Shown one piece after another: positions 35,630 through 46,600 of a DNA stretch of 64,000 bases. This DNA is from Cricetomys ansorgei. Taxonomy: Eukaryota; Chordata; Mammalia; Rodentia; Nesomyidae. Under the pieces are notes generated by a model. The model searched no databases and was not told the origin of the DNA. It saw only the letters and a list, made by a program, of their open reading frames with translations. Location of the stretch: assembly GCA_026225945.1 (NCBI GenBank), contig JAMJFZ010003746.1, positions 3,108,501 to 3,172,500 of the forward strand, in the 5' to 3' direction. Numbering within the stretch: the first letter of the stretch is position 1; each line of letters begins with the position of its first letter. The position numbers and the translations under genes were made by a program.

Positions 35630-35783
35630 GTGTTTTATTCTTAAGACAGTGTCTCACTGTGTGGACATGGTTTTCCTTGAAATCACTATGAAGACCAGGC
35701 TGGCCTTGAAATCAGGAAGATCCCCCTGCCTCTGCCTCCTAAATGCTGGGATTAGAAGCATGCAAACACCATGCCGGGCTGCC
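35630..35783 (-). repeat. B1 SINE
   Basis: AAGACAGTGTCTCACTGTGT, GAAGACCAGGCTGGCCTTGA, TCTGCCTCCTAAATGCTGGG and ACACCATGCCGGGC. Confidence 0.9.
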
Positions 35784-36398
35784 AACTTGTATTTTTGACA
35801 CCTCCTGAGAGCTGGGTCCTGAAGATACTCTGATTTGAATCCACTTACATTCCATTGCTTCCTATCTACTTTTATGCCAACAGTGTGTCCATTGTGTTAT
35901 AACGGCTACAGTATGACAACTGTAGTACTGCTTTAGGTATTTTGGGGTTTTTATGCTACCACATGATTTAATGAATTTTTTCCTTTTTTTGTAACTCTGT
36001 GAAGCATTGCTCTTGGTATTAAAATGACCCATTGTTATAGCGGGGGCTAAAACTCTTTTATGTATAGAAATGTTTCTTATAAAATTGGGTACTTCAACAG
36101 CTGGAGGCAGAAACTTATAAACAAATTATCCCCTTGTTCAAAATGTAGTAGTCTTTACCAACATACATATCTACTCTTGGTTGCTCTTGGATTCCATGTA
36201 CTTTTATCCTTCCATTCTGTTTATGTCTTCACAGGTGAAGTGATTTTCTAACAGGTAGCATTTTGTTGGATCATGCTATTCGCTAAGCAAGTCTGTGTTT
36301 TTAGTAGAGAATTAAGACTATTTACAGTTAGGGTTATCAGTGAAAGCTATGTCCTTCCATATAATACATGTATTTTTCCAGTTTAGATTTACTCACAG
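35784..36398. other. Unique AT-rich intron, no feature seen
   Basis: No gene, RNA or recognisable repeat was found. Confidence 0.45.
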
Positions 36399-36408
36399 GT
36401 TCTTTCAT

Positions 36409-36514
36409 TTTTCATGAAATGCTTCACAAATTTGTATTTCAACTTTGTGCCGGGGCCATGCTAATTTTCTCTATATTGTTCCAGTTTTAGTGTATATGCT
36501 GACAAAGTGAACAC
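36409..36514 (-). pseudogene. U6 snRNA retropseudogene
   Basis: Read on the minus strand from 36514, it follows spliceosomal U6 end to end: a 5' GTGTTCACTTTGTCAGCATA stem region, ACTAAAACTGGAACAATA, AGAGAAAATTAGCATGGCCC (compare ACAGAGA and the AGCATGGCCCC of U6), a degenerate ISL region, and ACAAATTTGTGAAGCATTTC. ACAGAGA reads ATAGAGA and the AGC triad region carries changes, so it cannot be functional. GTTCTTTC occurs on both sides (36399-36406 and 36521-36528), consistent with L1-mediated insertion. No proximal sequence element was seen. Confidence 0.95.
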
Positions 36515-36529
36515 ACATATGTTCTTTCT

Positions 36530-36667
36530 AAAGATTGTGTGTGTGTACATGTATGCCATAGTGTGTATGTCAGAAGGTCAGATGACAACTTGAATCATGG
36601 CACTGAATCCAAGTTATCAAGCTCTTGGCAGCAAGCACTTTTACCTGTTGAGCCATCTTGCTGGTCC
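36530..36667 (-). repeat. B3-type SINE
   Basis: TGTGTGTGTACATGTATGCC, GGTCAGATGACAACTTGAAT, AGCAAGCACTTTTACCTGTT and GAGCCATCTTGCTGGTCCC. Confidence 0.85.
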
Positions 36668-37830
36668 CATTCATATGTTCATAATGGTGGTGCTTACCAA
36701 ATTCTCCTGATGAGTATACAATTCACTTAGGTACCCTTTTAATTCTTGCCTGCTGGCCAAAAATTCCTTTATGTTATCCTTATTGTTGAAGGTGTTTACT
36801 TCTTTTTAGACTGTAAAAGTCTTGTAGAGAGAAGTGCCAAGTAACAAATACATTAGACTACCGGAAGAATTCTAAAAACTTTAAATACCAGGAGGGTGTG
36901 AAATGTTGTATTTCTGGGCTTACATGAAAACAACTTCCAACCAAGATTATCATACCTAACAAGACTTGAGCACTTGAGTAAAATTTTGGTGTTATCTTAA
37001 TTTTTTTTCTCCTGCAATGTCCCCCAAAGTGACTTGTTTCTTACTTTTAAACATGAGGACCTGCTGCTCAGACTGTTTTTGCTTTGTCTCCTTGATTGTT
37101 GAAGCATTTTATAAAAGCATTGATATGATTTTAAAGCACTAGAAGTTTCAATTATGTTGGTCTATTTCATATAGCACTAACACAGGCCGGGAAACAAGTA
37201 TTCTCTAAGATTTTAAAGTCACTGTTCCGGAGTTTAACACTGTCTGTTAGCTTGGTTTAAGGTGGTACAGGTGCCTGGGTAGAAAGCAGATTGGTATTTA
37301 ATGTTTACTGTGGAAAATGGACCCATAAGTGCAGTGTACTTTAAGTGCTGTCTATATAAATAACACTAAGGTGGAAAAAGAAAAGCCCAAGAGTCTTCTA
37401 AACATGCCTGTAGTGACTGGATAGTTTTGCAATTTTCACCTTTGTGTTGACAGTTCTACAAAAATCTAATTGTTTATTAAGCTCTTACCTGATAATGGGC
37501 AGTGATTTATTTAATTACAAGTAGATCATATTATTCTCTTATTCCTTAAAAATTTATAAGTCTAAATGTAAAGTTAAAAAAATTTTTCCTCGGTGAGATT
37601 GTAGAAGGTTGAGAAAAAAAAAATAAAGTGGCTATTAAATACAGACCCAAAATAGAAAGAAACAGTGGCCTAGGAGAGACAGTAGCCAGCTGACTGACGG
37701 AGGAGGCTGCCTACTGCACAGCTCTATACTCCTAAGTAACTACAGAGTTGTTTTACCCCTTCCTTGAAAAAAAGAATCAATTCTCAGAACCACTAAATTA
37801 ATAACTTGACAAACATATCTATCAAGAATA
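36668..37830. other. Repeat-poor stretch
   Basis: No gene or repeat recognised. The part at about 37010-37360 has mixed composition and no repeat signature, and is flagged as a possible conserved block. Confidence 0.4.
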
Positions 37831-38005
37831 AAGGGGGCTGGAGAGATGGCTTAGCAGTTAAAAGTACTGCTGCTTTCCAGAGGATCTGAGTTTGGTTCGA
37901 ACACCCACATGAGGCCCCTCACACACCTCTTAACTTCAGATCCAGAGAATCTGAAACTCTCTCTGACCTCTGCAGACACAAGTGACATACACTCAAATTT
38001 CTTTC
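37831..38005 (+). repeat. B2 SINE
   Basis: GGGGGCTGGAGAGATGGCTT, AGCAGTTAAAAGTACTGCTG, CAGAGGATCTGAGTTTGG and CTCTGACCTCTGCAGACACA. Confidence 0.93.
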
Positions 38006-38712
38006 TTTGTTTCTAAGCTTTGTTTTGACTACTAGGGGAGAAGAGGCTGGTAACTGAATTCAGAGTGGAGACTAGACCAGCTTGTTAGAATCCCAATGAC
38101 TTCGAGTTTAAAATTCTATAGTTGTTACCCTTGTTGCTACTTTATTATTTTGTCCTACCTCCTTTCATTATTTTTTTTCATGGGGGAAAGAGGCTAACAA
38201 AAAAGGGTAATAAAAGAATAATAGTTAACAAAGCCACAGCATAAAAAGGAAAAGAAGACCACTGTGGGATTTGCAAATAAAAAAAAAAAAATGTTCCTTC
38301 TCCTTAGGTTTGGTTAACCAGCTCAAATGTTCCTAATGAAGCACTGGCAGGCCACCAAGTAGTTTTACATCTCCCTAAACTCAGGGCTGCCACTTATCTG
38401 TAACAGATGCTCCACAGTTATAATTATAAATGCTGGAAATGGAAAAAAAAACATTAGGTCATTTTTCTTGGTTTGATGAGGCCAGGATTGTTCCAGAAAA
38501 CCAGACAATTCCAGGGTTTTACTGAAGAATTTTATGTATAAATGGGTCACTGTTGTCTTCTTGAGAGAGATGATTTCTTGTTCAGGGTACAGAATTATAC
38601 ACAAGGACTAAAGTTAAGCCCTGTTCTCATGGCAATTCCCTATATTTCTTCCACACTTCAAGCTCTTTAGTTACACTGAGAAAGTTTTGTTTGCTCAATT
38701 ATTAAAAATTTA
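38006..38712. other. Unique AT-rich intron, no feature seen
   Basis: No gene, RNA or recognisable repeat was found. Confidence 0.45.
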
Positions 38713-38858
38713 ATAGTTTTAAAGAGACAGGGTTTCTCTGTTGTTAACTCTGGCTGTCCTGGAACTCTGTAGATCAAGCTGCCCTCAAACTCACAGAAAT
38801 CTGCCTGCCTCTGCCTCCTCAGTGCTGGGATTAAAGGCATGCATCACTGCTGCCTGGC
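38713..38858 (-). repeat. B1 SINE
   Basis: GAGACAGGGTTTCTCTGTTG, TGGCTGTCCTGGAACTCTGT, CTCAGTGCTGGGATTAAAGG and a CACTGCTGCCTGGC end, close to consensus. Confidence 0.93.
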
Positions 38859-38861
38859 AAT

Positions 38862-38948
38862 TCTTGGACTTTTTGTTGGAAAGCAGCCACTGTTGGACTA
38901 ACTGGACCACAGCTTGTAAGCACTCTAATAAATATCCTATTAACAGTT
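38862..38948 (+). repeat. LTR-like repeat 3' fragment
   Basis: TTGTTGGAAAGCAGCCACTG, TTGGACTAACTGGACCACAG and AAGCACTCTAATAAAT match the 3' part of the repeat at 59338-59700. Confidence 0.65.
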
Positions 38949-38962
38949 CTATTCCTCTAGAG

Positions 38963-39173
38963 CAGTGGTCTCAACCCTCTTTACGCTGCAAACCATACAG
39001 TTCCTCATGTTGTGGTGACCCCCCAACCATAAAATTATTTTCAATGCTACTTCATAATTGTAATCTGCTACTGTTATGAATTGGAATGTAAATTCCTTAT
39101 ATGCAGATGGTGACCCCTGTGAAAGGGTCATTCGACTCCAAAGGGGTCATGACCCACAGGTTGAGAGCCACTG
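38963..39173 (-). mobile_element. URR1-like hAT MITE, copy 3
   Basis: A 211-bp inverted copy with ends CAGTGGTCTCAACC and GGTTGAGAGCCACTG. A perfect 8-bp duplication CTCTAGAG lies at 38955-38962 and 39174-39181; the duplicated site is itself palindromic. Contains GTTGTGGTGACCCCCCAACC and GTGAAAGGGTCATTCGACTC. Confidence 0.96.
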
Positions 39174-39181
39174 CTCTAGAG

Positions 39182-39659
39182 AACTTTGGTTAACTAGTGA
39201 AAGAGAACTGGAAATTTACTATAATCAGAACCCTTACCATATCATTTACAGTGTTTTGTGTATAATTGGGTTAAGCATATAGTTTTAAATAGAGGATTTC
39301 TTAGTCACTGTATTTCTAAGCTAAACTTTAAAATTCCACATTTTGAAAAATGCTTAGGTGTTTCACATTATGCTGTAGGTGAAAAGAATATTAACAACCG
39401 TTGCTTTATACTGTCGGGAGAGCCATGTGGGCTGATCTTCAGATCCATGGAGAGACCTGGTAAGATCTGGATGGAGGTTAGGCATGTAACAATCAGATGT
39501 TTATCAGAAGAAGAGTCCTAGACACTTATTACAGTATGAAGACAGAAGATAACAGGGGATATTTAAGTGTAACTTTAAGTCTGAACCAATCATTCTTAAG
39601 ATTGTATAACATACATGACACAAACCTTGTGACATTTCTGAGTTAAAACATCATAATGA
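39182..39659. other. Unique AT-rich intron, no feature seen
   Basis: No gene, RNA or recognisable repeat was found. Confidence 0.45.
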
Positions 39660-39852
39660 GGATTGGTTAAGAGCACTGGCTGTTCTTTGAGGGGACCTGG
39701 GTTGATTCTCAGAACCCACATAGCGGCTAACAACCATTTGTAACCCCAGTTACAAAATGCCTTCTTCTGGCCTTCATAGACACCAGGTATACATGTGTGG
39801 ATGTAGGCAAACACTCATAAAATAAAATAAATCTCTAAAAATAAAAAAACCA
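39660..39852 (+). repeat. B2 SINE
   Basis: GATTGGTTAAGAGCACTGGC, GGGGACCTGGGTTGATTCTC, CCTTCTTCTGGCCTTCATAG and an AAATAAAATAAAT tail. Confidence 0.9.
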
Positions 39853-41014
39853 TGAAATCACAATAACAACATGGGCAACTAAGAAAGTGATTTAAGAAAT
39901 GGGTCATCCCTAAAAAGCATGGGTTTAGTGTTTTATTTCAATTCATTTTTTAATTTCTATACTGTTGACACATACCTCTATATTCTTTATTCTGTTTTTT
40001 CTGTGTGAGTTAAGATCTTATTAATAAGTTTTGCTAATCACGGCATTTATTTTTCTGGAATATGGTTGCAAGGAAAGTTTATAATAAACTTTGGTACTGT
40101 GTTACTACAAAGCAAATTACACAATTACCTTTTCATTAAAGAATTTTTAAGACATTGTTTAGTACAGTCGCAAAGTCTTAATAATAAAAGGAAATTCCAG
40201 TAGCAAATGAACTTCTATTTTCTGGAAGTTGTCATCTGAAATGAGTGGGAAAGTTCTGATAAGAAAACCGATCAACTGGTGTTTAGGGGGTACAAAACTG
40301 ATCAAAACTTCTTTCTCAAGGCCTGTTCTCCACAGGATCCTGACAAGATGGTCAGCTATTCCATTTATCCAGGTATTCACAATGTAGTCACAGTTCAAAG
40401 CAACAGAAAAGAGCCTGCAGTCTCAGTTGGTAGAAAAACATTTATTTTAGCTAGAGAGACCGTGTTCTGAAGTAGAAAAGATGACAGGCCAGGAATGACC
40501 ACGTAAGAGAAAATACAGGAATATCAGAGAGGAGGAAATAGCGAGTAAGATGACAGAGATAAGAAGTTGGTGTTATGAAGAACAAAAAATGTTTCTCAGA
40601 CATAAGAGAAGAGAGCATAAATAGAGACAACTTGATGTGACATCGGGGACTAAGGCAGTCCACTGGAAACCTGGCTTCAGCAAAACAGGGGAGTGTTTTA
40701 GGTGTTGGTGATGGCTGTTAATTGTAAATGAAACAGTACTACAGCTGGAATTCAAGAGACATACTTGTTTTTAAGAAAAGTTCAAAGAGTACAAAAAGAA
40801 CAATCTGAACGTATTAGCAGACTCAGACTTCAACCTCAGGACCACCTATGACATGAGGCAGTAAGGAGAATGACATACAGCAATGCTTTGCCCAAAGTGA
40901 CAATTCTGTAAAAATTATCAAATCAATGGATAAGTCTCTGGAAATTCATTCTACTATTCTACTTCCATGAACATTTGTAAATGCCTAGAATAAATATTTT
41001 CCTTGATTAAAAAA
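39853..41014. other. Unique AT-rich intron, no feature seen
   Basis: No gene, RNA or recognisable repeat was found. Confidence 0.45.
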
Positions 41015-41180
41015 ATTACATTGTGTGTGTATGCGTGTATGCCAAAGCACATGTGTGAAAGTCAGGAGACAACTTTGAGAAACTGGTTCTTCCCTTTCAC
41101 ATTTACATAGGTTCCAGAGATTGAACTCAGGTCATCTGGCTTCGCAAGGTAACTTTATCTGCTAGGCCACATTGCTGGTC
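41015..41180 (-). repeat. B3-type SINE
   Basis: TTGTGTGTGTATGCGTGTAT, AAGTCAGGAGACAACTTTGA, GAGATTGAACTCAGGTCATC and GCCACATTGCTGGTCC. Confidence 0.85.
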
Positions 41181-41551
41181 CTAGAATAAATACATTCTTA
41201 AACATGTTTAAGATATGAAGTCTGATAATAAGACCTGAGAAGCAATATCCTCTTCCCCAGCTGACCTGAATTTTCCAGATGAATCTAAAAATTTCAGAGA
41301 GTAATTCAAAGATACATGTTAGCATACTCTAAAATTAGGTGCAAAAGAGGTAAAAATAATTTGGTTTGAGCAAGATTTGTGCCATGCCTGACAAAATTTG
41401 TTCCAGAAAAGTAGAAGAAACTAGCTGGTATTATAATTAGACTAAGTGGAATTGGGTAATATAAATAAAAGTTAATAAAACAAAGATACGAGAAGACATG
41501 AGCAAAGTATTCAACTAAGCGGAGCCCGAATAACAAAGGTATGAGACTTAC

Positions 41552-41712
41552 TTCATCTCCAGAACTTCCTCTAAGTGTTTCCTCCTCTCTGCCCGGAGAT
41601 TGGTTAAATGTGTCTCCTTCTCGGCCAGAGACTGCTGTGTGGAGGACAGCTTAGCTTTCATGGACTCCAGTTCCTGCTTCACCTTCTCCATGGCCATCAA
41701 CAGTTCTTCCAC
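41552..41712 (-). CDS. Erc1: Erc1 coding exon (161 bp), coiled coil
   Basis: One internal exon of ERC1/ELKS, a scaffold that organises presynaptic active zones and exocytic or cortical microtubule sites through long coiled coils binding RIM, liprin-alpha, bassoon/piccolo and RAB6. On the minus strand the acceptor is TCATAG before 41712 and the donor is a consensus GTAAGT (41551-41546). It encodes 53 full codons plus two bases of a split Lys codon (phase 0 in, phase 2 out), beginning VEELLMAMEKVKQELESMKA and ending RRKHLEEVLEMK. Heptad-spaced Leu/Met/Val (V1, L4, M8, V11, L15, M18, L22) support a coiled coil. Assignment to ERC1 rather than paralogue ERC2 rests on MAMEKVKQELESMK and RAERRKH, where ERC2, as I recall it, reads NALEKTRQELDATK and IERRKQ. 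It follows the exon at 55310 in frame. Confidence 0.96.
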
Positions 41713-42002
41713 CTATGACACATACAGAAAGGACGATGGTCAATTACAAAGAGGCTGCTGGGCCATGGGCAACGCCTGGGCTAATAGAAGACACACAAGA
41801 CCATTTTGAAATTTCTAAACTCTTTCTGATCACGTGTATGTATCAACAATAAACAAGAGTGGAGATTTATCTTTATGGTGGAGAGCTTTGTCCAAGGCTG
41901 TCAATTCGGTTGCCAGCAAACAATACACATCCCCTCCAAACCACCAAATAAGCAAATTAATGAGAAAAATTTAATGGGACGGAGGGGAAGAGGGGAGAGA
42001 AA

Positions 42003-42212
42003 ATGCCCAGCAAGGTGGCTCAGGTGGTAAAGTGCTTGTTGTGTAAGCCTAATGATGCCCGATGACATGAGTTCAATTCCTGGAATCCACACAAAGGTCA
42101 AAGGAGAGGACTAACTCCACAAAACTGTCTTCTGACCTCCACAGGTGACATGTGTGCATGCCCTCCATCACACATATACCACTCCAACACACAAATAAAA
42201 AAATAAAGTAAA
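42003..42212 (+). repeat. B3-type SINE
   Basis: CCCAGCAAGGTGGCTCAGGT, GATGACATGAGTTCAATTCC, CTTCTGACCTCCACAGGTGA and an AAATAAAAAAATAAAG tail. Confidence 0.92.
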
Positions 42213-43494
42213 AGTAGTAACAATTACTTATAGAAGGATCTTAAGAAATTAAGGACCATTACACCATTAAATGGTTCTTTTTGTTTTTAAATACAAAAAT
42301 ATATGATCAGATAAAAGAGGTACTATGTTTTAAAAAGATCTAGGCAAGGGGAAGTCCTGATAAAAACAGATCTGAAACAAACAAAAAACATGTGCAAAGC
42401 AACAAAAATACAGAATGCTAAAATACAGAGAAAAACAAAGAGAGGAAGGTCTATACTTCATAGGCATTTCCTTTATTCTGGTTACTTGCCAAATCTGAAT
42501 TACTTAAACATGTTTATTTAATTAAGAAACAAAAACTATACTGATGAAAGCATATCATTACCAAAAAGTGATCTCACGGGTAAGCAGAAAGCACCGATCA
42601 TTAAAGCCCTTACCATGCTACTACTCATCTTTTCAGAAGTAGTGGAAGGTAGATAGAGGCAGGGATTCCGTCATCACTCACTCCTACATAAACCACTTTT
42701 TATGCTAAAACTGAGAGCTATTTGGAGGCAGGCTTACAGTGAGCACACCAAGAGTTGTTCACAGGCTCCTTCAAATGAGTGCCTGGTACTGAGCCACATC
42801 AGCTGTTAAACACCAAGAAAGACACATACGTTTGCATTTGGGTACCTACATTACTTTTCTGTCTTCCCAAGAGCTCAAGTTGATACTCACATTGCTGGTT
42901 AGACCTCCTTGGGTACACAGTCACATCTACAAATTTTACATGAGTATATATTACCCTCAGCTTTCTGGGAACCACTGATAAGAGATAATTCCATTTTTTT
43001 TTTTTATTTAATCCATGTAAAAACCTTTCTAAAATTGAGTAACTGTTATGTGGAGATTCTTACATTACTACAAAATCAATGACTACACACCATGTACAGG
43101 TATTCTACAACAGGAGAGCAGGATGTATTCATCAGCATTTGTTGCCTTGTCTAAACAGATCTCAAAAGTCTCCTGGTGCCCTGCATTGCTCCATTCCCAG
43201 CAAGAAACCATATCAGTTTCTTACACGCCGTAGAAAGTGTTTACACACACAACCAAGCATGTATAAACAGTTAAGTTCTCCTCTCCCTACACAAAGGAAG
43301 CTTCCCCCTTTGCAGCTAAATGATTTTTGCTAAGTCTTTTACAGAAGTGAAAAATGCAGATGCACAATAAATGTACAGCTTGAAAAATCTGCTCCAAGTC
43401 AATGCATCTTGCTACACATAGATAAACAAACAGAACATAGTCAGCACCTCAGAATCTGCCTCTATATTCCACTCTAGATAAAAAGATTTCTACC
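42213..43494. other. Unique AT-rich intron, no feature seen
   Basis: No gene, RNA or recognisable repeat was found. Confidence 0.45.
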
Positions 43495-43640
43495 ATTCTG
43501 TTTTTCCATACTTGACTATTCTGCTTGTTTTAACTTTGTAAATCGAATCATATAGCATATAATTATCTGGCTTTTTTACTGAGATCCATCCATGCCAATG
43601 GTATGATTATGGTTCCACAATTCTTGTAACTGCAGATTTA
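43495..43640 (-). repeat. Old L1 3'-end fragment
   Basis: AATCGAATCATATAGCATAT, ATCTGGCTTTTTTACTGAG and GATCCATCCATGCCAATGG resemble the complement of L1M 3' ends. Confidence 0.5.
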
Positions 43641-43660
43641 ATTCTGTAAAAATACTAAGA

Positions 43661-43751
43661 CATATTTTATGATGCTTTAAAAGAGAATATTTAAATTGAG
43701 TGGACCCATATTCTATGATGCTTTGAAAGAGAATATTTAAATTAAGTGGAG
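43661..43751 (+). repeat. 46-bp tandem duplication, 2 copies
   Basis: Two units starting CATATTTTATGATGC (43661) and CATATTCTATGATGC (43707), each running to TTAAATTRAGTGGA, with about four differences. A local duplication in AT-rich DNA, older than the 27-bp one. Confidence 0.92.
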
Positions 43752-43908
43752 CTTACAAAACACGTTCTTCCCTCTTTTTTTGTAGTATATGGCAATTTTT
43801 ATAATGTTTTTATTAATAACTTGAATTTCATACAATATATCTCAATAACACCCTCTTCCCATCAGTCCCTTTTCCACCCTCCCACTCCTGTACTAAGGGG
43901 TGGGGGGG

Positions 43909-43979
43909 AAAAGGAAGGAAGGAAGGAAGGAAGGAAGGAAGGAAGGAAGGAAGGAAGGAAGGAAGGAAGGAAGGAAGGA

Positions 43980-44058
<79 letters not shown>
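43909..44058 (+). repeat. Compound (GGAA)n(GAAA)n microsatellite
   Basis: About 18 GGAA units (43909-43980) pass directly into about 19 GAAA units (to 44058). The purine strand is plus, so the Erc1 transcript carries 150 nt of (UUUC)n(UUCC)n about 2.2 kb upstream of the 161-bp exon. Probably highly polymorphic. It creates long artefactual KE-rich or FLS/PS-rich reading frames. Confidence 0.97.
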
Positions 44059-44340
44059 TTAAGTCGAGCTTGTGTGGCAGGAGTATGGATCGAGAGCATC
44101 GCCATGGTCTTTGGAGGCACAGGCTGCTCTGATCACAGACACTCACCTGGCCTGTACTAGCCTGAGACAAAGCATGACAGAGTTCGACCTGAAGTTGGGC
44201 CTCACTGCAGGCTTCCCTGCTGTCCTGCAAGCACCAGGGCATCCCACAGGCCCCCCAGTATCCCACAGGAACCAAATCCTCCCACCAGCAACAGCCATTC
44301 CTCAGGCTCTCGGATACCATGCAGGCACTTACATGTTTGG
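44059..44340. other. GC-richer unclassified island
   Basis: Immediately after the microsatellite is about 280 bp of clearly higher G+C than the surrounding intron, open in more than one frame. No domain, SINE, or LTR signature is recognised. It could be a fragment of an unrecognised retroelement or processed transcript. Confidence 0.4.
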
Positions 44341-45879
44341 AGCATTTTGTGCCCTGATCCTGTTTACAACAAAGTCATAAGGCTCTTCTATATTTATAAA
44401 CTCTTGATTATTAGCGTTTAAATTTATAAAATACATACACTGATCTCTGCATACATTGCAATGGTCAAAATTAACTTTTTATGAGTATGTATATCTAATT
44501 TATTTAGTGCCATTAAAAGCACAAAAAATTAAGGTCATGGTTTTAAAAAATACCCATTTATGTTTAGATAAGATTAAGAAATTAAATAAAGAATAATTAC
44601 GTAAGAAAAATAATAGTATCTCACTAAATAAATTACCTTCAAGTTTCAGAAATGAGCAATGTGAAATATTTTGTGTTTATAAAAAAGACTAAACTCTCTG
44701 TGTATTTTCTCCAATTAGTCCCAAAACGGACATCTATCCCCTATCCATGGTTCTGCTTTTTCCAGTTTCAGTTACCTGTAGTCTGGAAATATCAAACGGA
44801 AATCCTCACTACCCCTTCTCTTTCTCACCCCCCTTTCTCTCTCTCTCACACGCACACATTTAAATAGTCATCCACAGTTAAAGAAGACGCAATCATAAAG
44901 AAGGAAAAAAACTAAGAAATTACAAAAAAAATTTCGTTATAATCAGTGAAAACAGTGAGACTACTGGACTCAAGATTAACACATAACCAATTATATGCCC
45001 ATGTACAGTAATGACAACTACAAAATTCAATTTAAAACAGCATTAAAGAGAATGAAATGTACAGATAAACATTTCATAAAAGAAATGCAAAACTTTTAAA
45101 ATATTCTTGAAAGAAATAAAGATGATTTATATGAGGAGACATTCGACTTTATAAAACAGAAACCCTACTACTGTTGAGACGCAGAACTGTAAATTGACTT
45201 ACAACTTTGATAAAACCCTACAGAAACAACATGTAAGTTTTAATTTTTTGCAGAAATTGGTTAAGTTGATCCTCAAATTCATACAAAAATAAAAGAGGGT
45301 CAGAACAGACAAAATCATGTAGAAAAAGGCAGAAACCACTGGGTGACTCACGGGTCTGGACTTCAAGGTTCACTATAAAGATTCAGGGTTGGTACTGACA
45401 GAACGGTAAGTCAACCCAGGAAGTCAAACTCCAGAAATAAACAATAACTTTTATGGTTAATTGTTTTAAAATAATAATAGTAACAATAATAATAATACTA
45501 AGGTGATTCACACAGGAAGACTCTTCGGACTAGTACTTTGACAAAGGTCCTAGTGCTCTTCAGTTTTAGTTGCCCATGCCGGGACCGTCTTGACAAGATA
45601 ACAGCTCTTGTCCTGTACAATCTGCAGCACTTGGTGGTTCCTTAGACTGCTCCTCCCATCTTTAATTTTCCTGTAAGCTTTAAAACCCGAAGATCTCCAC
45701 AGATAATGGATTTAACTTTTTGGAATTTTTTTGACAACATCCCGCCACAAGAACACGCGGGATTCTCACTGTATCGTGAAAAGATGCCTTACAGCCCTGC
45801 TGCCATACAGTTTCTCACTTATCCTGTAGGGATTTCCTCCATTATCTTCTTTAAAAATAATTACTTTCTTTGCGAGGGG
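44341..45879. other. Mostly unique intron, no feature seen
   Basis: No gene or RNA was recognised. It has a short AAT-rich run (about 45466-45495) and an unclassified stretch around 45590-45850 with a GTAAGCTTTAAAACC segment that might be LTR-derived. Confidence 0.4.
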
Positions 45880-46018
45880 AGCATATGCCACCGCGCAGCA
45901 TGTGTGGATTTGGGCGGGCAGCCTGGGGAAGTCAGTTCTCTCTTTCCACCATGAGTCCCAGGGAATCAAACTGGTCAGACATGGAAGCAGGTACCTTTGT
46001 CACCAAGTCATCTCGAGA
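45880..46018 (-). repeat. B3-type SINE
   Basis: ATGCCACCGCGCAGCATGTG, AGTCAGTTCTCTCTTTCCAC, CATGAGTCCCAGGGAATCAA and GCAGGTACCTTTGTCACC. Confidence 0.75.
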
Positions 46019-46339
46019 GCCCACGTACAATTATCTTAATACTAACCTGTGAGATTAAAGATATTTTAATTATTTAAGGACCACATATGCACTTTATTTT
46101 TTGAAATTCCAAATCTAATTTAACCCTAACTGCTTGTTTTTACTATTTTCTTAATTTCATGGAACTACACGCAAATAAAGATGTAAGTCTTCTCTCATTC
46201 AGATCTTACTTGTTACTTTAGTTTTGGCATCTTTTAATAAAGTATATGAACATAATTTATCAAAAATTTATTCTAAAATTTGTGACTATAATCTGTTTAA
46301 CAAATCTATTCTTTACACAAAGTCATATGATATTGGTGT

Positions 46340-46600
46340 CACTGGTAGATTGAATTAGTGGTCCCAATTATCCGCTTCCTCTTTAGGAACACATATAGTA
46401 TACCCACACTCTTGCCATGGCCTCCTGGCATGCAGAACACCTTGACTTTGGTTAGGCTGTGCAAACTGCCTTGAGCAATGGATTGTTAGTTGATGTGACA
46501 CAGGCTGACACTAATTCTGGCACTGCCAATTAAGCAATCTTCAAAGTAGCTGCTGACCTCAGTTGAGCCATGTTCCCATTAAGTTTTCTAAGATACCAAT
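46340..46600 (+). repeat. Ancient MaLR (MLT1-like) LTR
   Basis: CCTTGACTTTGGTTAGGCTG, CCTTGAGCAATGGATTGTTA and GTTGATGTGACACAGGCTG match the conserved middle of MLT1 elements. Highly diverged and without clear ends. Confidence 0.6.

Larger units (their letters stand above)
1..41551 (-). other. Erc1: Erc1 intron downstream of the 161-bp exon (incomplete)
   Basis: This is intronic DNA following the donor at 41546-41551 (GTAAGT on the minus strand). It runs off the window, so the intron is at least 41.5 kb. I searched the minus strand for the next Erc1 coding exon, which in the family begins with a Q-E-A-L-L-A-A-I type sequence, and did not find it. Contents are SINEs, LTR fragments, MITEs, L1 pieces and simple repeats, listed separately, with AT-rich unique sequence between. 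Confidence 0.85.

Noticed and set aside
35117..35657. Two overlapping frames of 111 and 115 codons on the minus strand
   Set aside because: They run through the solo LTR and GA/GT simple repeats in antisense. No domain, and no gene context.
36409..36514. Functional U6 snRNA gene
   Set aside because: The ACAGAGA region and other conserved positions are changed and no snRNA promoter elements are visible upstream on the minus strand.
1..41551. Next Erc1 exon
   Set aside because: No minus-strand segment matching the QEALLAAI-type start after an AG was found. It probably lies below position 1.
43746..44380. Long open frames (up to 152 codons) rich in KE or FLS/PS repeats
   Set aside because: They are produced by the GGAA/GAAA microsatellite, whose 4-base unit has no stop codon in several frames. 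Not a gene.
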